A stretch of DNA of 64,000 nt from Ophiura sarsii (GCA_035610835.1 CM069441.1:85414677-85478676); one strand, 5' to 3'. Shown: positions 23,458-34,380, counted from the stretch's first letter. Numbers and translations: made by a program. The notes: generated from the sequence alone by a model not told the origin.

Positions 23458-23504
23458 TAAGAACTAGAAAAAATGAGTTAGGCAATTATCGAAGCAGGCT
23501 GACG

Positions 23505-23834
23505 AGAAGTGATTTTAATTATAATAATGAGCTGTCAGGGTCGTCATTTGACGACATTACTGTTATTATTGAAGGGTCTGCTTCGTTATCGATGGCCTTA
23601 TAAGGTTCGTGTGAGATGTAGAAATCCCACCTGTCCGTTCAATATTTACATGATTATACGTCGATACGATGATTAGAAACTTTAATTAAAGTACTCGTTT
23701 TGACTTGTTGATGATTAATAATAATAACATGATGACGAGAAAACTCTGGTATAAATATGATATCATGATTGCAGCAGATTCACAGGATTATTGCCAGCAA
23801 ATTACAAGACGATATTTATTAATTAGGATCATTT
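23505..23834. other. No gene seen
   Basis: AT-rich spacer between two elements. Confidence 0.4.
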
Positions 23835-23838
23835 TTAA

Positions 23839-24195
23839 AGGTAGATGACCCGATCACATTTTCGTAACACAGAATTATTTCAAACATACGGAGATTTTCA
23901 TATCATATGAAAGCTCGTATTTTTCTCATCATCATACTGAAATTTGACGGCCTAAATCGGTATAATTACGGAGAAATCGATGAAATAACGTCGAATTACC
24001 GCGAATGGTGGTATACCACCGATATAGTTTGTGTACTACTCAATGGGTACAGTTCACAGCATCTTGTGCGTCTAAAATAAGAACCATTAGAGCTATGCAA
24101 CTCAAACTTTGGAACACGACTTTTTTAAGGATGACCTTTCATGTAGAATAGAAAACTTCAAGTTGAAAATCGGAATGTGATCGGGTCATCTACCT
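23839..24195 (+). mobile_element. TTAA-flanked MITE, 357 bp
   Basis: TTAA lies at 23835-23838 and 24196-24199. The perfect 22-bp termini begin AGGTAGATGACCCGATCAC and end GTGATCGGGTCATCTACCT. The interior relates to 7613-7865 and 45505-45751 through GTACTACTCAATGGG, AAATAAGAACCATT and AAGGATGACCTTTCATGTA. The perfect termini and duplication mark a recent copy of a piggyBac-type non-autonomous family. Confidence 0.85.
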
Positions 24196-24199
24196 TTAA

Positions 24200-25074
24200 T
24201 CACACCGTAATTTTGCATATGACCCTGTGAGGGCGCCAGCATGAACTATATGGTCACGCCAGCAGGGAAAGGACCAGACAACCAATTTTACTACATTTGA
24301 ATATGCTTACCAGGAAAATGGGCAGATTTCAGCCCTGATTCGTCAATGAACAGCATTCCGAAAATATGCAAGGAATGTATGTAGACTTTCACAAACAACA
24401 ACGGTTAGTATGGTATATAAATAAAAAACACAATTTAACGTGTAAAAACACTTGTAAAAACCCAGAAGTGTTATCATAATTTTCGAAAACGCACATTTGT
24501 ACGTGAATTTTTCCAACAGTTCCATGTAAACTTCAAATAAGTCTATACCTAACCCAAGAAACACGGGGTAGCAAGAAACATGAAGTTGTTCGTATAACCG
24601 GCCAAAAAAAATCGCATGATCAAAATCGCAAATATACCGACGGTGGGTCGTTTTTACCGACGGGGTTATTTCAGAGGAGGCACCGGCCCCCCTGGACCCC
24701 TGGGTACGCCGCTGGTGAACGTTAACTTCCGGGTCAACCTTGCTCAGGTCCCGGATGATATTATAATGTGAATACGCCCTCAGTGTCTCGTACACACGCT
24801 CATCTGCGTTGAACTCACTATAATATTTACTTAGCGGAATTCAGATAACCCTCTTGTAGCAAATCATAGCGTTTACTCAGTTTTCATGACCTTATGACTT
24901 AATCTAACCCTGCTGTACTAGTCTTTAACTAACTTTGACCCAAGTGAAGATTAATGCTTAGTCCTTATTCAAAAATTTTCTCATTTGCTCATCCTAATAT
25001 TGTGATACTAAAGTGAATTACTGTTGAGTACACATGCGAACCATTAGGCGACGCATAAGACAACACTGTTCATG
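24200..25074. other. 3' flank of TMEM26; hAT-like end at about 24650-24713
   Basis: CCTGGGTACGCCGCTG near 24698-24713 is the usual outer end of a hAT-type MITE (compare CAGTGGCGTACC at 51526). Its partner end was not found, so it is a fragment. A 150-codon minus frame (24343-24795) runs straight through it and is not regarded as a gene. Confidence 0.45.
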
Positions 25075-25320
25075 GGCAAACATACCTCTCAGGTAGGGTC
25101 GGGGGGGGGGGCAAACATACCTCTCAGGTAGGGTCGGGGGGTATTTTTTGGGGTTTTTTTTTTTTTTGGCGGGTGTGGTGTTTTTTGGGGGGGCGTGGGT
25201 TGGAGTATCAAAAATGTCGTGAATAATTTAGTGCATTTAAAGACAAATTCAAAAAAATCCCAAAAAGTGCTATTTTTCTTCATAAAAATACCCCCCCCCC
25301 CCCCCAATGGCTAGTTGGGC
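25075..25320. repeat. Tandem 36-bp duplication with G and C homopolymers
   Basis: GGGCAAACATACCTCTCAGG-TAGGGTCGGGG occurs twice in tandem (about 25074-25139). G- and T-rich runs follow, and a C16 run lies at about 25292-25307. It lies 35-280 bp beyond the TMEM26 stop codon, probably within its 3' UTR. The minus-strand transcript would carry a G16 run there, and C-rich runs farther downstream. Confidence 0.7.
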
Positions 25321-25354
25321 CCTTAGAACGGGGTGTTTTTACGTCGCCCTTTAG

Positions 25355-26356
25355 CTAAAAGCTTCCAGAACGCATCGACGTAAAGGCCTGATTTTCATAA
25401 GCGTGCATCATGTTCAAAGACCGCAGAGAACCTGGCGGTGTGAGGGAGTTCAACAGATTTTCTTGATCTCTCAACTCTAAAGTGTCCATCGCAGGCCACT
25501 TCTCAAGATTACCCCTCTTCTTCTTGAATCCCTGATTGGGTTCGAGCCAGATTGAGCCATTATTCTCGTCCTCCGCAAGGGAGCCACTACCCACTGCCGA
25601 TACGGGAATTACAATTTCGTTGTTGTCCCCCGGTAACGGTGGAGACGGATTGCGTGATATGTGATAGGGTGATTGAAATGGTGAGGGATACGGCGAATTG
25701 TAAGGGGATGGCGTGTAAGATTGTATGGGGTAAGAGACTGATGCTCGCTGTTTATCATCAAACACGGCTTTGAGTTCACTATCATCAAATTCCATATCGG
25801 CTTTACGCTTTCGATGATTGGTGCATACCACCGCGACCCTGTAAACCTGTAGCAAAAGTACAAGCGCATTTTTGGTCGTGAAGAAAAGCATAAGTTGATT
25901 GGTGACCTGGTATTCTATCATGATGTATAAACGCACGGCGAAATATGGTCCATCCTGTACGAACACAGTAATAGCGATTGCCCAGACTTCGCTTCCGCAG
26001 CAAAGTGCGTAACAATTTGATCGCGGCCGCTTCGAATTCAAAGTATCACTCGTTCCAGTGACGGTTAGAGTTAGTGCAAATTGTATAAGACTCCACGCCC
26101 AAACGGCTAATATCACCGTCACCATGGTAAAATCACATGATATTTCCTCAGTTCGAATGCCTTCGGTGATAAATTCCAAAATGTCTGAAGCAATACCGAT
26201 AAACACCAAGAGAAGCTGTGATAGTTGATCTCGTGAGATCTCGCCTTTTGGTAGTAACCATCTTGCCACAATAAGTAGAAGTAGCAATGTGTATTCCAAC
26301 ATTAAAGTCCACTCGGTAATTCCCATTAACACATGGAAGTTTACGTTTAGTAGATC
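25355..26356 (-). CDS. TMEM26: TMEM26-family membrane protein, exon 3 (terminal)
   Basis: This exon encodes residues 118-450 of the spliced product. It opens after a TAG acceptor (26357-26358) in phase 0 with DLLNVNFHVLMGITEW, then a hydrophobic helix and the family hallmark RWLLPKGEISRDQLSQLLL (residues 149-167), followed by FIGIASDILEF, AVWAWSLIQF, VFVQDGPYFAVRL and a last membrane segment LMLFFTTKNALVLLLQVYR. This order follows vertebrate TMEM26 closely. The cytosolic-looking tail (about residues 300-450) is Pro/Ser/Tyr-rich with YNSPYPSPFQSPYHIS-type repeats and is longer than the human tail. It ends in GSF and a TAG stop at 25355. TMEM26 is a multi-pass membrane protein used as a beige-fat marker in mammals; its molecular role is not settled. 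Confidence 0.93.
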   Translation of the reverse strand, partial: DLLNVNFHVLMGITEWTLMLEYTLLLLLIVARWLLPKGEISRDQLSQLLLVFIGIASDILEFITEGIRTEEISCDFTMVTVILAVWAWSLIQFALTLTVTGTSDTLNSKRPRSNCYALCCGSEVWAIAITVFVQDGPYFAVRLYIMIEYQVTNQLMLFFTTKNALVLLLQVYRVAVVCTNHRKRKADMEFDDSELKAVFDDKQRASVSYPIQSYTPSPYNSPYPSPFQSPYHISRNPSPPLPGDNNEIVIPVSAVGSGSLAEDENNGSIWLEPNQGFKKKRGNLEKWPAMDTLELRDQENLLNSLTPPGSLRSLNMMHAYENQAFTSMRSGSF

Positions 26357-26405
26357 CTACGAATAATAAAAAGAGAACGGAAAAGTGTATTAGGTCTCCG
26401 ATATT

Positions 26406-26946
26406 GGTATACCAGTATCGTTCAATACTAGAACATAAGATTCGCCAGTATCGCTCGATACTGGTACGATTTTACTGTTCCAGTATCGGTCGGCACACAT
26501 GCTACCAACAGTGATTTGTCCCAGTATTGAGCGACGGTCGATACTGGAACATCAAATTGTGTTCCAGTATCGAGCGATACTGGAACGTTTTTAAATTCCA
26601 GTATCGGGCAATACTGGCACATGCTACCAGCAGTGATTTGTTCCAGTATTGAGCGACACTGGTACATAATTGTGTTTCAGAATAGACTTTATCGCAGATA
26701 GGTAAAAATCAATTGATTATCCTTTTCTGATGCATCGAGGGATTGAAAAGGAACACAATTTGCCCACTTTTCTATCCCACAATTCATCAGAAAAGGATAA
26801 TTAATTGATGTTTACCTAGCAGCGATAAGGTTTATCGCCCGATACTGGAACATTTTATATGTGCCAGTATCATCAGATACTGGAACACTTACTTTGTACC
26901 AGTATCAAACGATACCCGGTGTTTAAGTATCGGACGATACTAGTAC
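26406..26946. repeat. Array of CCAGTATCG-NN-CGATACTGG palindromes in TMEM26 intron 2
   Basis: About ten units or half-units of a 20-24-bp dyad occur at roughly 26406, 26444, 26478 (half), 26520, 26562, 26597, 26641, 26837 (half), 26862, 26896 and 26927. Each pairs TTCCAGTATC with GATACTGGAAC around a variable 2-10-bp centre. Spacers differ, but ACATGCTACCA-CAGTGATTTGT recurs between units (about 26497 and 26620). A separate hairpin element splits the array. Confidence 0.85.
26689..26828. mobile_element. Hairpin MITE of about 140 bp nested in the palindrome array
   Basis: TTATCGCAGATAGGTAAAAA-TCAATTGATTATCCTTTTCTGATG is mirrored by CATCAGAAAAGGATAATTAA-TTGATGTTTACCTAGCAGCGATAA. The loop is about 50 bp. 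It lies between units of the CCAGTATC array. Confidence 0.7.
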
Positions 26947-27450
26947 AGTCCAGAATCTGGATATAAATGAATGTAGCTATATTCAATCTGGGATCTAAAG
27001 TACCCTTTTTCCTAGAGAACAATTATGCAACAAAATGCCACTGGAAGAGCCCTGTAACTCTATCCCTCTCGTTACATTTCCCAGATATTTGATTCTACTA
27101 TCTTATATTATAATTATGATGATTCTATTATTGGGTTAATTATCCATTTGAAATCCTTTATCTCGCCTAAAATATGTTTTCAAAACACGGCTACTACCAG
27201 TAGTTATATTCATGCGCGAATATCCGTTAACATTTTCAGGAATGATGCAACACATTCAACCCTTTTTTAGGTTTCTGAATTTGAATATCACCCAAGTTTT
27301 TAAGATCTCTGAATTTTCTTAATTTAAATTTCACCCAAAATGTGTAACAAGATAACAGTTCGAGTAACGTTATGATCATAAAGAAAATGTAGGATCAGTC
27401 ATGAAGATTTCGGATGGATGGAGCACATTAATTCATGTTTTAGAACTTAC

Positions 27451-27607
27451 CAATTTTAGAGTCAAAGTTTGGTTATCTGGTCGACTAAAATCACATTGCA
27501 TTGGATCCGACTCTCTATCGGGCTGACGTCTTTCTAAAAGGTTCACTTCCAACATCCATATATAAGGCACAGTGTTGACGATATATAAAAATACACTAGG
27601 ACAAAAC
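27451..27607 (-). CDS. TMEM26: TMEM26-family membrane protein, exon 2
   Basis: The acceptor CCGTAG (27608-27609) and donor TTG/GTAAGT (27451/27450) bracket 157 bases. The first base completes a Trp codon begun in exon 1, and 52 codons follow, ending in phase 0. The peptide FCPSVFLYIVNTVPYIWMLE equals the second-to-third membrane region of vertebrate TMEM26 ([20 protein letters not shown] in human, from memory). It is followed by a Cys-containing extracellular-type loop, MQCDFSRPDNQTLTL, with a potential N-glycosylation site NQT. The exon is too short and too bounded by stops to stand out as an open frame, and was found by splicing logic. Confidence 0.92.
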
Positions 27608-28288
27608 CTACGGAAATAAAAAAAAATGTAAATACACTATATACCATGGCATACATTTTTGCATTCAGTTGTTTTATCATAAATTTAAGAATTTGTAATA
27701 AAACTATGAAAATAAATGTTAGTTATTCCAATAATGCTCGAATGTTCGATCCCATTTGCGAATACCTTACACGCGAACACACTTCCAAAATGTAATATAC
27801 ATGTATGCCATATCTCAAAATTATCAAAATTACCACAGCGTCAATTAGAACCTTGTAATTCACAGCTCAGGCTGTACAAACGTTTTTAGTGATATTTTTC
27901 TAACAAACTCAACTATTTTATCATAACTAGAAACGATACTTTTAATGGTGAATGCTTAGGTTTGTGCTCTAAGCGATTAATCAAACTTTGAATTTATAGT
28001 CTATATATGCAGGTAAAGAGATATGGTCATTGAAAATGGTTGGTATTTAATTCATTCGAGAAGTACTCTTTGGTTGTAGAAATTAGTTGGTTTCATTTAT
28101 TATGTCGATAGTTTCGTTTCTTTTTCACATCGTCGTTCGTTCATCTCATTTTCTTTGATCAAGTATCATTTACACCTATCTGTATAGTACTGAATTGATT
28201 AGTACTGTAAATAATTATTAACACTGCCTTCCCGAAACGCTATTTGATTTGTACGTTATTACCATATTATTTCAAATTATTCACTCAC

Positions 28289-28482
28289 CATTTCCATCCT
28301 CCACTTTTGTTGGCCTTAAAAGTTATCCAGCCTTCAAGAGATAAAAGTGCGCCAAATACGAGTAAGTTATACCAGTAACGTGATTCGGAATGAACATTAA
28401 CCATTGTCCATATGCATAGAAAGGCGTGCCCTGTAAAGAGCACTCGGACGACGAAATTAAACACAGGCGAAAGTAAACCCAT
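28289..28482 (-). CDS. TMEM26: TMEM26-family membrane protein, exon 1
   Basis: Translation starts at ATG 28482-28480 in a favourable ATC-ATG-G context. The 64 codons plus two bases read MGLLSPVFNFVVRVLFTGHA, a first membrane helix, then HSESRYWYNLLVFGALLSLE and GWITFKANKSGGWKW. The family pattern R-YW---L----L--E----K---G--YKW is visible. The donor ATG/GTGAGT is at 28289/28288. Joined to exons 2 and 3, the CDS totals 1353 bases, exactly 450 codons plus stop, with no frame slip, so the gene looks intact. No upstream coding exon is needed. A promoter was not identified; no TATA box is obvious in 28483-28700. Confidence 0.92.
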
Positions 28483-29150
28483 GATGTGTGATCAATGCTG
28501 TTCTACGACGCTATAATATTCACCATCACCATCAACATCAGCACAATGCTCAGTGAAGTACAGTGTCATAGTTTGAAATTCTTTGCACAGTATTACCAGT
28601 CATCTTCAAACCAATTGTGCCGTATCCGATCGTATTTCACATCAATTTGAACACAATCACGTTAACGAATTGAATCAAATTCGTTTCATCCACACATTTG
28701 CACATATGTTCCAAAGGTATGTCGTGTTACAGGATGCAGTTAAGTGTATACACGCAAATCATATACAATGATATCATTTCAAGTAGCATCATTTTATTCC
28801 AACAATATAATTGCATGTTTTAATAAAGCATCATGACCAGGTTGGATTATTTAAGCAAATAATTTTGTCAGAACGCGTGTTGACCTCGTCATTATTGACC
28901 ACTTCATAGAGCGCTTGAGATCTGTACAAAGTAAACAAAAATAATTAAATTTACCGATAATTAACAGTCGTTAAAAAACATCATTAGTCAATTTGCTCTC
29001 TCGTCCCAGAGAACTAGGTGACGAATTTAATCTACTTTTAGTTTTCCATTTTGATGAGCCTTTCACGTCTATTTTCGGTTCTACCTGTGTGCAAGATATT
29101 CATGAAATCGCCAATATTAAACCTACAGGTGATCCACGTCATTTCTCTCA
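28483..29150. other. 5' flank of TMEM26, no element identified
   Basis: Should contain the TMEM26 5' UTR and promoter (read toward lower coordinates). I see no TATA box or CpG cluster that decides a start site. A CATCACCATCAACATCA run lies at 28522-28540. Confidence 0.4.
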
Positions 29151-30035
29151 TTTAATGTTCAGTATTTAGCAAACGTTTTCATTTTTATATTGAAAGATAA
29201 TTTAACTGGCTTTTAAATGCCGTTTATTTGATTGCATCCACTTTTCTCAATCTGAAAATATGTTTGAACAACTACGAGCATTCAAAATCGGGCTTGTGCC
29301 AATTTTAGAAAAAGATGTTTTTTTAAGGAATGTTTTGTTTTGCTCAATAGATATTTCATATTTGGATTTGATATTTACGTGAGCTTCAGTTCAAATGAAC
29401 TACCTTTCAGACACAGTTTGTTTTGTCGAATTTTGTCGAATAGAATAAGGCAAATGCGACTATCCAATGATATGTTTGTTTAAAGGAGCAATCAAAATCA
29501 AAGTTTTGTCAGATTTTTGAAACAAATCATCCATGTGTAAAATTGAAGCAGTCTTCATAAAAATAGCAAAAATTTGAATCCTAGAATTTTAATAGAGTAT
29601 TGGGATAGGAATATGATAAAGCAAATGCGACAAAACAAACGGCATCTGAAAGCTGATTTAGTTATCTTGAAACTCATATGGACATCAATTAGTAAATACT
29701 GAATTTTAAATGAGCAAATTGAACCTTTCCACAAGCAACTTCTTGTCCTAAAGAGTGGCACAACCGGGTTCCCGAAATTACAATCAAATACACGGTATTT
29801 GAAAGTCAACTAAATTGTATACAAACTGATATAATCATCAGTGCCATATATACTGAATATTTAATGAGAACAATTTAAAAGCTACATAATTAAATAGGTG
29901 TTATCATCATGATAATTAGTTGAATGGTGATAAGCTTGAGAAAAGTTGATGCAATCAAATAAACGGCATTTAAAAGCCAGTTAAATAACATTTCAATATA
30001 AAACTAAAAAAGGTATGCTAAATACTGAACATTAA
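29151..30035. mobile_element. Unit A of a tandemly repeated inverted-end element
   Basis: The left end (TTAATGTTCAGTATTTAGC, then GCTTTTAAATGCCGTTTATT and TGATTGCATCCACTTTTCTC) is the inverse of the right end (29938-30035). The terminal repeats are therefore about 90 bp on an 885-bp unit. Interior words such as CAACTACGAGCATTC, CTTGTCCTAAAGAGTGGCAC and AACCGGGTTCCCG recur in unit B. Confidence 0.75.
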
Positions 30036-30403
30036 AGGTATATTGTGTGATCTTTTCCAGGGGACGCCCTCAATCCTCGATAAAAAAATTGGAAGCAGAT
30101 TTTCTTGCAGATTTCCATTTTTGATCATAAATCATAAAGATCTTCTAAGTTACAGATCGATACGATTCCTAATTACTTCAAAATCATGGTTTGAAAATAG
30201 ATTGTACCGAGCGATTTTTCAAATTTTTACTCTAAATTCATTCTAAAACCATGATTTTGAGGTTATTAGGAATCGCATCGCTCTGTAACTTGGAATATAT
30301 TTATGATTTATGATCAGAAAAGTAAATCTGCAAGAAAATCTGCTTCCAATTTTTTTTATCGAGGATTGAGGGCGTCCCCTGGAAAAGATCACACAATATA
30401 CCT
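30036..30403. mobile_element. Palindromic TTAA-flanked MITE at the unit A/B joint
   Basis: TTAA lies at 30032-30035 and 30404-30407. The termini AGGTATATTGTGTGATC-TTTTCCAGG are mirrored exactly, and the arms are inverted through ATAAATCATAAA and AAAATCATGG words. It shares end sequence with 2844-3536 and 32811-33319. Its insertion site GAACATTAATGTTC is itself a perfect palindrome at the joint of the two flanking units. Confidence 0.85.
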
Positions 30404-31190
30404 TTAATGTTCAGGATTTAGCATACCTTTTTTAGTTTTATAATTATTGAAAGGTTATTTAACTGGCTTTTAAATGCCGTTTATTTGATTGCATCAACTT
30501 TTCTCAATCTGAAAATATGTTTGATCAACTACGAGCATTCAAAATCGGGCTCGTGCCACTTTTAGAGAAGATGTTTTTTAAGGAATGTGTTGTTTTGCTC
30601 AATAGATATTTCGTATTTGGATTTGATATTTACGTGAGCTTCAGTACAACTGAACTACCTTTCAGACACAGCTTGTTTTGTCGAATTTTTTCGAATAGAA
30701 TAAAACAAATGTGACTATCCAATGATATGTTTGTTTAAACATGAGCAATCAAAATCAAAGTGTTGTCAGATTTTTGAAACAAATCATCCATGTTGAAAAT
30801 TGAAGCAGTTTTCATAAAAATAGCAAAAGTTTGAATCCTAGAATTTTAATAGAGTATTTGGGATAGGAATAGGATAAAGCAAATGCGACAAAACAAACGG
30901 CATCTGAAAGTTGATTTAGTTATCTTGAAACTCATATTGACATCAATTAGTAAATACTGAATTTTAAATGAGCAAAATGAACCTTTCCACAAGCAACTTC
31001 TTGTCCTAAAGAGTGGCACAACCGGGTTCCCGCAATTACAATCAAATACACGGTATTTGAAAGTCAACTAAATTGTATACAAACTGATATAATCATCAGT
31101 GCCATATATACTGAATATTTAATGAGAACAACTTAAAAGCTACATAATTAAATAGGTGTTATCATCATGATAATTAATTGAATGGTGATA
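30404..31190. mobile_element. Unit B, direct copy of unit A lacking its right terminus
   Basis: This matches 29151-29935 in the same orientation over almost its whole length, with few substitutions and small indels. It stops at TGATAAGCT, where unit A continues into its right inverted repeat. The offset between units is about 1253 bp. Confidence 0.8.
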
Positions 31191-32810
31191 AGCTGTAATC
31201 CCATAAACATCTTACTCTTACATGTCTTAGGTAACAGCAATGTTTCTATAATTTAAACTTGTTATTAAAGCCCGATTTTATAATACATCTGTATGTCGGT
31301 TCTACACCATAAATAAGATGCACGGTGTTTAATGTTGCTGATTTCCCCTTAAAATCTACAAGCATGATGACTTGTGGGTGGGGGGTGAGTGTGTGTGACA
31401 TAGACAAAAGATGCTTAAAGATGGCTGGTGGTGAAAACTCTTATTTTACTTTTGTAACATTGATGAGACCACGCAGAACAGAATCGTGTGTATATTATGC
31501 ATTAAAGTATGAATCGAACATTTTATTTCTCCAATTCGAATATGCATTCAACCATCAAATAAATTAGCAACGTCACGGCAAACCTGATCGTAGATCAGAG
31601 ACGGGATGAGACATTGCCATCATTAGATATTTAGAAATATTACCGCTGTTTCAAATGTGGTATGTAAGAAACGTGATGGAGCAATTATAATAGCCATGGC
31701 TTGAATGCCCGACCTGATTTTAATAATCAATACGAAAGAACAACGACAAGAGTTTGTGAAGGTTGTAATAGCCTACAATTCAATTATCTTTACATATTTC
31801 TGGTGAAATACATGTAGGCCCATTGTTTAGTTTATAAACTGACCTGTGACCCGGGCTGTGACCGTCATGTATCGTTGATAATCGTGAAAAATTTATCTTT
31901 AAAGCTGTTGATAGTTAGTGTTACATGCTGTTCGCTGGTCGAGTCACGTGTAAGTATTCTTAACTTCATAACAAATATATTTAATAATTATTTGTAACTT
32001 CTTGATCATCAATATATTTTTATATATTTTTACTATGCTATGTTCCTATGTATAGATGCAAGTTTAAAGAAAAAGGAAAAGAAAAATTGGCAAAATATGA
32101 CTCTTTTGGAAAGAACCATGGAGGCGTAGCATTTGAGGAGAAATTAATTCTTTAAAACCGTATATAATAAACGATATAAACCAAGTCTTAGATTTCTGCC
32201 CAGCACAGTAATGCTAAACTACTACTGATTTTATGAAATATTAAGACATTTATAAAGCTGCCAGAAAATGGTTTAATTTTTAACCACCCTGTATAAATGC
32301 AGGCAGTGTGTATCAGTGTATCATAACCGTTTGAATTTGATTGACATGGAGTATATTTTATTAATATAAAACAAAATCTTCTACACGGGATGAAGTGAAG
32401 TCGGTACAAAGGATTATCACTAGTCACATTAACACTGAATGTGGTTTTATTAAATATAGTAAATCACTGGAAATTGCTTAGAGCTTATCTGAACAGAGTC
32501 ATATTTGAAGATGTAAATTACTTCTTCTTGAATATCTCTTTAGGATATTGTCGTGCTCAATCGTGTAGAACACAATTGTTGGAAATTGCGTTACCATGGA
32601 AACGTTGTAAAATACTTTTCATTGACGGTAAAGATCATTCCGTTTTTGTGTTTCTATATATACATTTTTGTCAGTGCGTACGAAAATCTATTTTACTTTC
32701 TTCAGTTAAATACGAGGTATGATTGCGAAAGGCTTAAATAAAAATAAATTAAAAAACACAAAAACAAACGGAAAGTAAAACAGAATAATTAAGCCCAGAT
32801 CTACATATTT
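31191..32810. other. Intergenic, isolated mariner-type end
   Basis: ACCACCCTGTATAAAT at about 32283 resembles one terminus of a CAGGGTG-type mariner element without a detectable partner. No coding region was recognised; a 93-codon frame at 32441-32722 has no domain. Confidence 0.4.
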
Positions 32811-33319
32811 AGGTAACATACTAATATCACAACTATGGATGTTTATTTTTCATCAAAAACGGTTAAAATGTATTTTTGTGTAAGATCTTGTAAATTACAG
32901 AGCGATAGGATTCCGAATTACGTCAAAATCATGGTTTGAAGAGGTTGAAATATACTGTCGGGGTCTGTGCCCGACAATTTATTTTCCGAGTATTTTTGGG
33001 TTCGTAAATATTATTCCATGGTTTGACACCGTGTTAACGCCGTTTACAGTGTTTCCGGCTACGATCGCAACAGTACACAAATGAACACAAATTATAGTAC
33101 GGAATGATTTTTATGACAAAATCGAAAAAAATATGTTGAAAATTCCTTAAATAATTTGAAGCAGATTTTCATGATGATATAAGTTATGAGATTTTTCTAC
33201 GGAAAATGTAGTCAAGATCAATTTATGAGTCCGGGGGTGTCTTTCTTGATAGTCAAACTTCATTATCAGAGAGAAGAAAAAATATGTGTAACGTTTGACA
33301 AAGATCACATAATATTCCT
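32811..33319 (-). mobile_element. TTAA-family element, inverted relative to 2844-3536
   Basis: The right end ...ATCACATAATATTCCT abuts TTAA at 33320-33323. The left end AGGTAACATACTAATATCAC has lost its TTAA. CTACGATCGCAACAGTACAC, TTTGACACCGTGTTAACGCC and AAACTTCATTATCAGAGAG match 2844-3536 in reverse complement. Confidence 0.65.
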
Positions 33320-33721
33320 TTAATTGAATGTCACGTTTGTTCACACACATTATTATTACTTAGTGTAAATGTTGTTGTAATAGAAAACGGATGTATGTAT
33401 TAATAATTGATAAATAAAATGAATAATAATGTATAGTCTTCTAAGGCCCGCCGCCGGCATTTGCAAATCCACGATTAACTATAGACTTACATGCATTTTC
33501 TTGTCTTTTGTGGAGAGCCCGGTAGTGGTAAAAGTACGATAATAGCCGTAGATTATTAAAAAAATGTTTGCGGATGTAAATAATTGTAAATAGACTGCGA
33601 TAGTAGTATTGATTACGTTAAATAAAGTGACCTTAAAAAAAAGTAAGTGCTTTAGTGACATTATTACAAATAGTTGGGAAGCCATTATAGAAATAACCTT
33701 GATTCAGATAGCTATTTCAAC

Positions 33722-34325
33722 TTAGACATTATACAGTCTTTAAATAAAAGTAACTTACCAGGAAATAGATATACTCTTACCTCAAAAACTATGACTCCTT
33801 CGCACAAAATATTAATTATCAAGTTGTAAAGAAATTTCTTTTCTTTAATTTGATATATTGCATATGAAGATTGACTGAATATTAACACAGCTATGTATAT
33901 ATCCAAAACCAAAACAAAGTCAATTTCTCATGTTAGCATGTTGTACTTCTACACGCAGCCTCGGTTTTGCAATAAGCATATTATTTATTAACTGTTAGCG
34001 ACAACACACCGGTCGATAGGAAGATGAGGTTTAGGGATACTTCAATTGATCAATGCATCTCATGCACATATCTGTCACAACTAATGTATGTAGAATAACA
34101 AAATGCTAAAATGTAAACTGCACTTTCTTTCATTCTTTTCGTTGTAGCGTTCTTAATCGTAACCCTATCTTCACTCGTAATATCTCAAATTGAAGATAAG
34201 AATTTCTTTTACAACTTTGTAATCTATTATTTTTACGTAGGAGCTATAGCTTTGGAGTTAACAGCGTATTTATTTCCTGGCAAGTTACTTTTTAGGACTG
34301 TTATAGATATTATACTGTGATAAGT
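33722..34325. mobile_element. Fold-back element, arms shared with 35095-35675
   Basis: The left arm (33722-33912) is the inverse of the right arm (about 34130-34325): GTAACTTACCAGGAAATA against TATTTCCTGGCAAGTTAC, and AATATCTCAAATT-type words. The arms contain open frames with a splice-like TTCGTTGTAG, but related copies at 35.1-35.7 and 58.1 kb carry stops in all comparable frames, so the coding look is accidental. Confidence 0.6.
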
Positions 34326-34380
34326 ATGGAGCTTTGAATTGAGCGATAATATCTTACCATAACCATCTTACCCTCCACCC

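Larger units (their letters stand above)
21213..23504. repeat. Small palindrome split by a nested element
   Basis: The arms CGTCAGCCTGCTTCGATAAT-TGCCTAACTCAC (21213-21244) and their inverse (23473-23504) are nearly identical. Removing the 2.19-kb Harbinger-like insert leaves a palindrome of about 100 bp. The insert landed in its loop. Confidence 0.75.

Noticed and set aside
24343..24795. 150-codon minus-strand frame
   Set aside because: It crosses a hAT-type terminus (GCGGCGTACCCAGG) and shows no domain. Chance frame in repeat sequence.
26406..26946. CRISPR array
   Set aside because: Units are palindromic with irregular spacing and unequal centres, inside the intron of an animal gene. This is not a repeat-spacer array.
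33712..34320. Pair of membrane-like peptides with splice-like borders (YLFPGK motif)
   Set aside because: They are the two arms of a fold-back element, and related copies at 35.1-35.7 and 58.1 kb are interrupted by stops.
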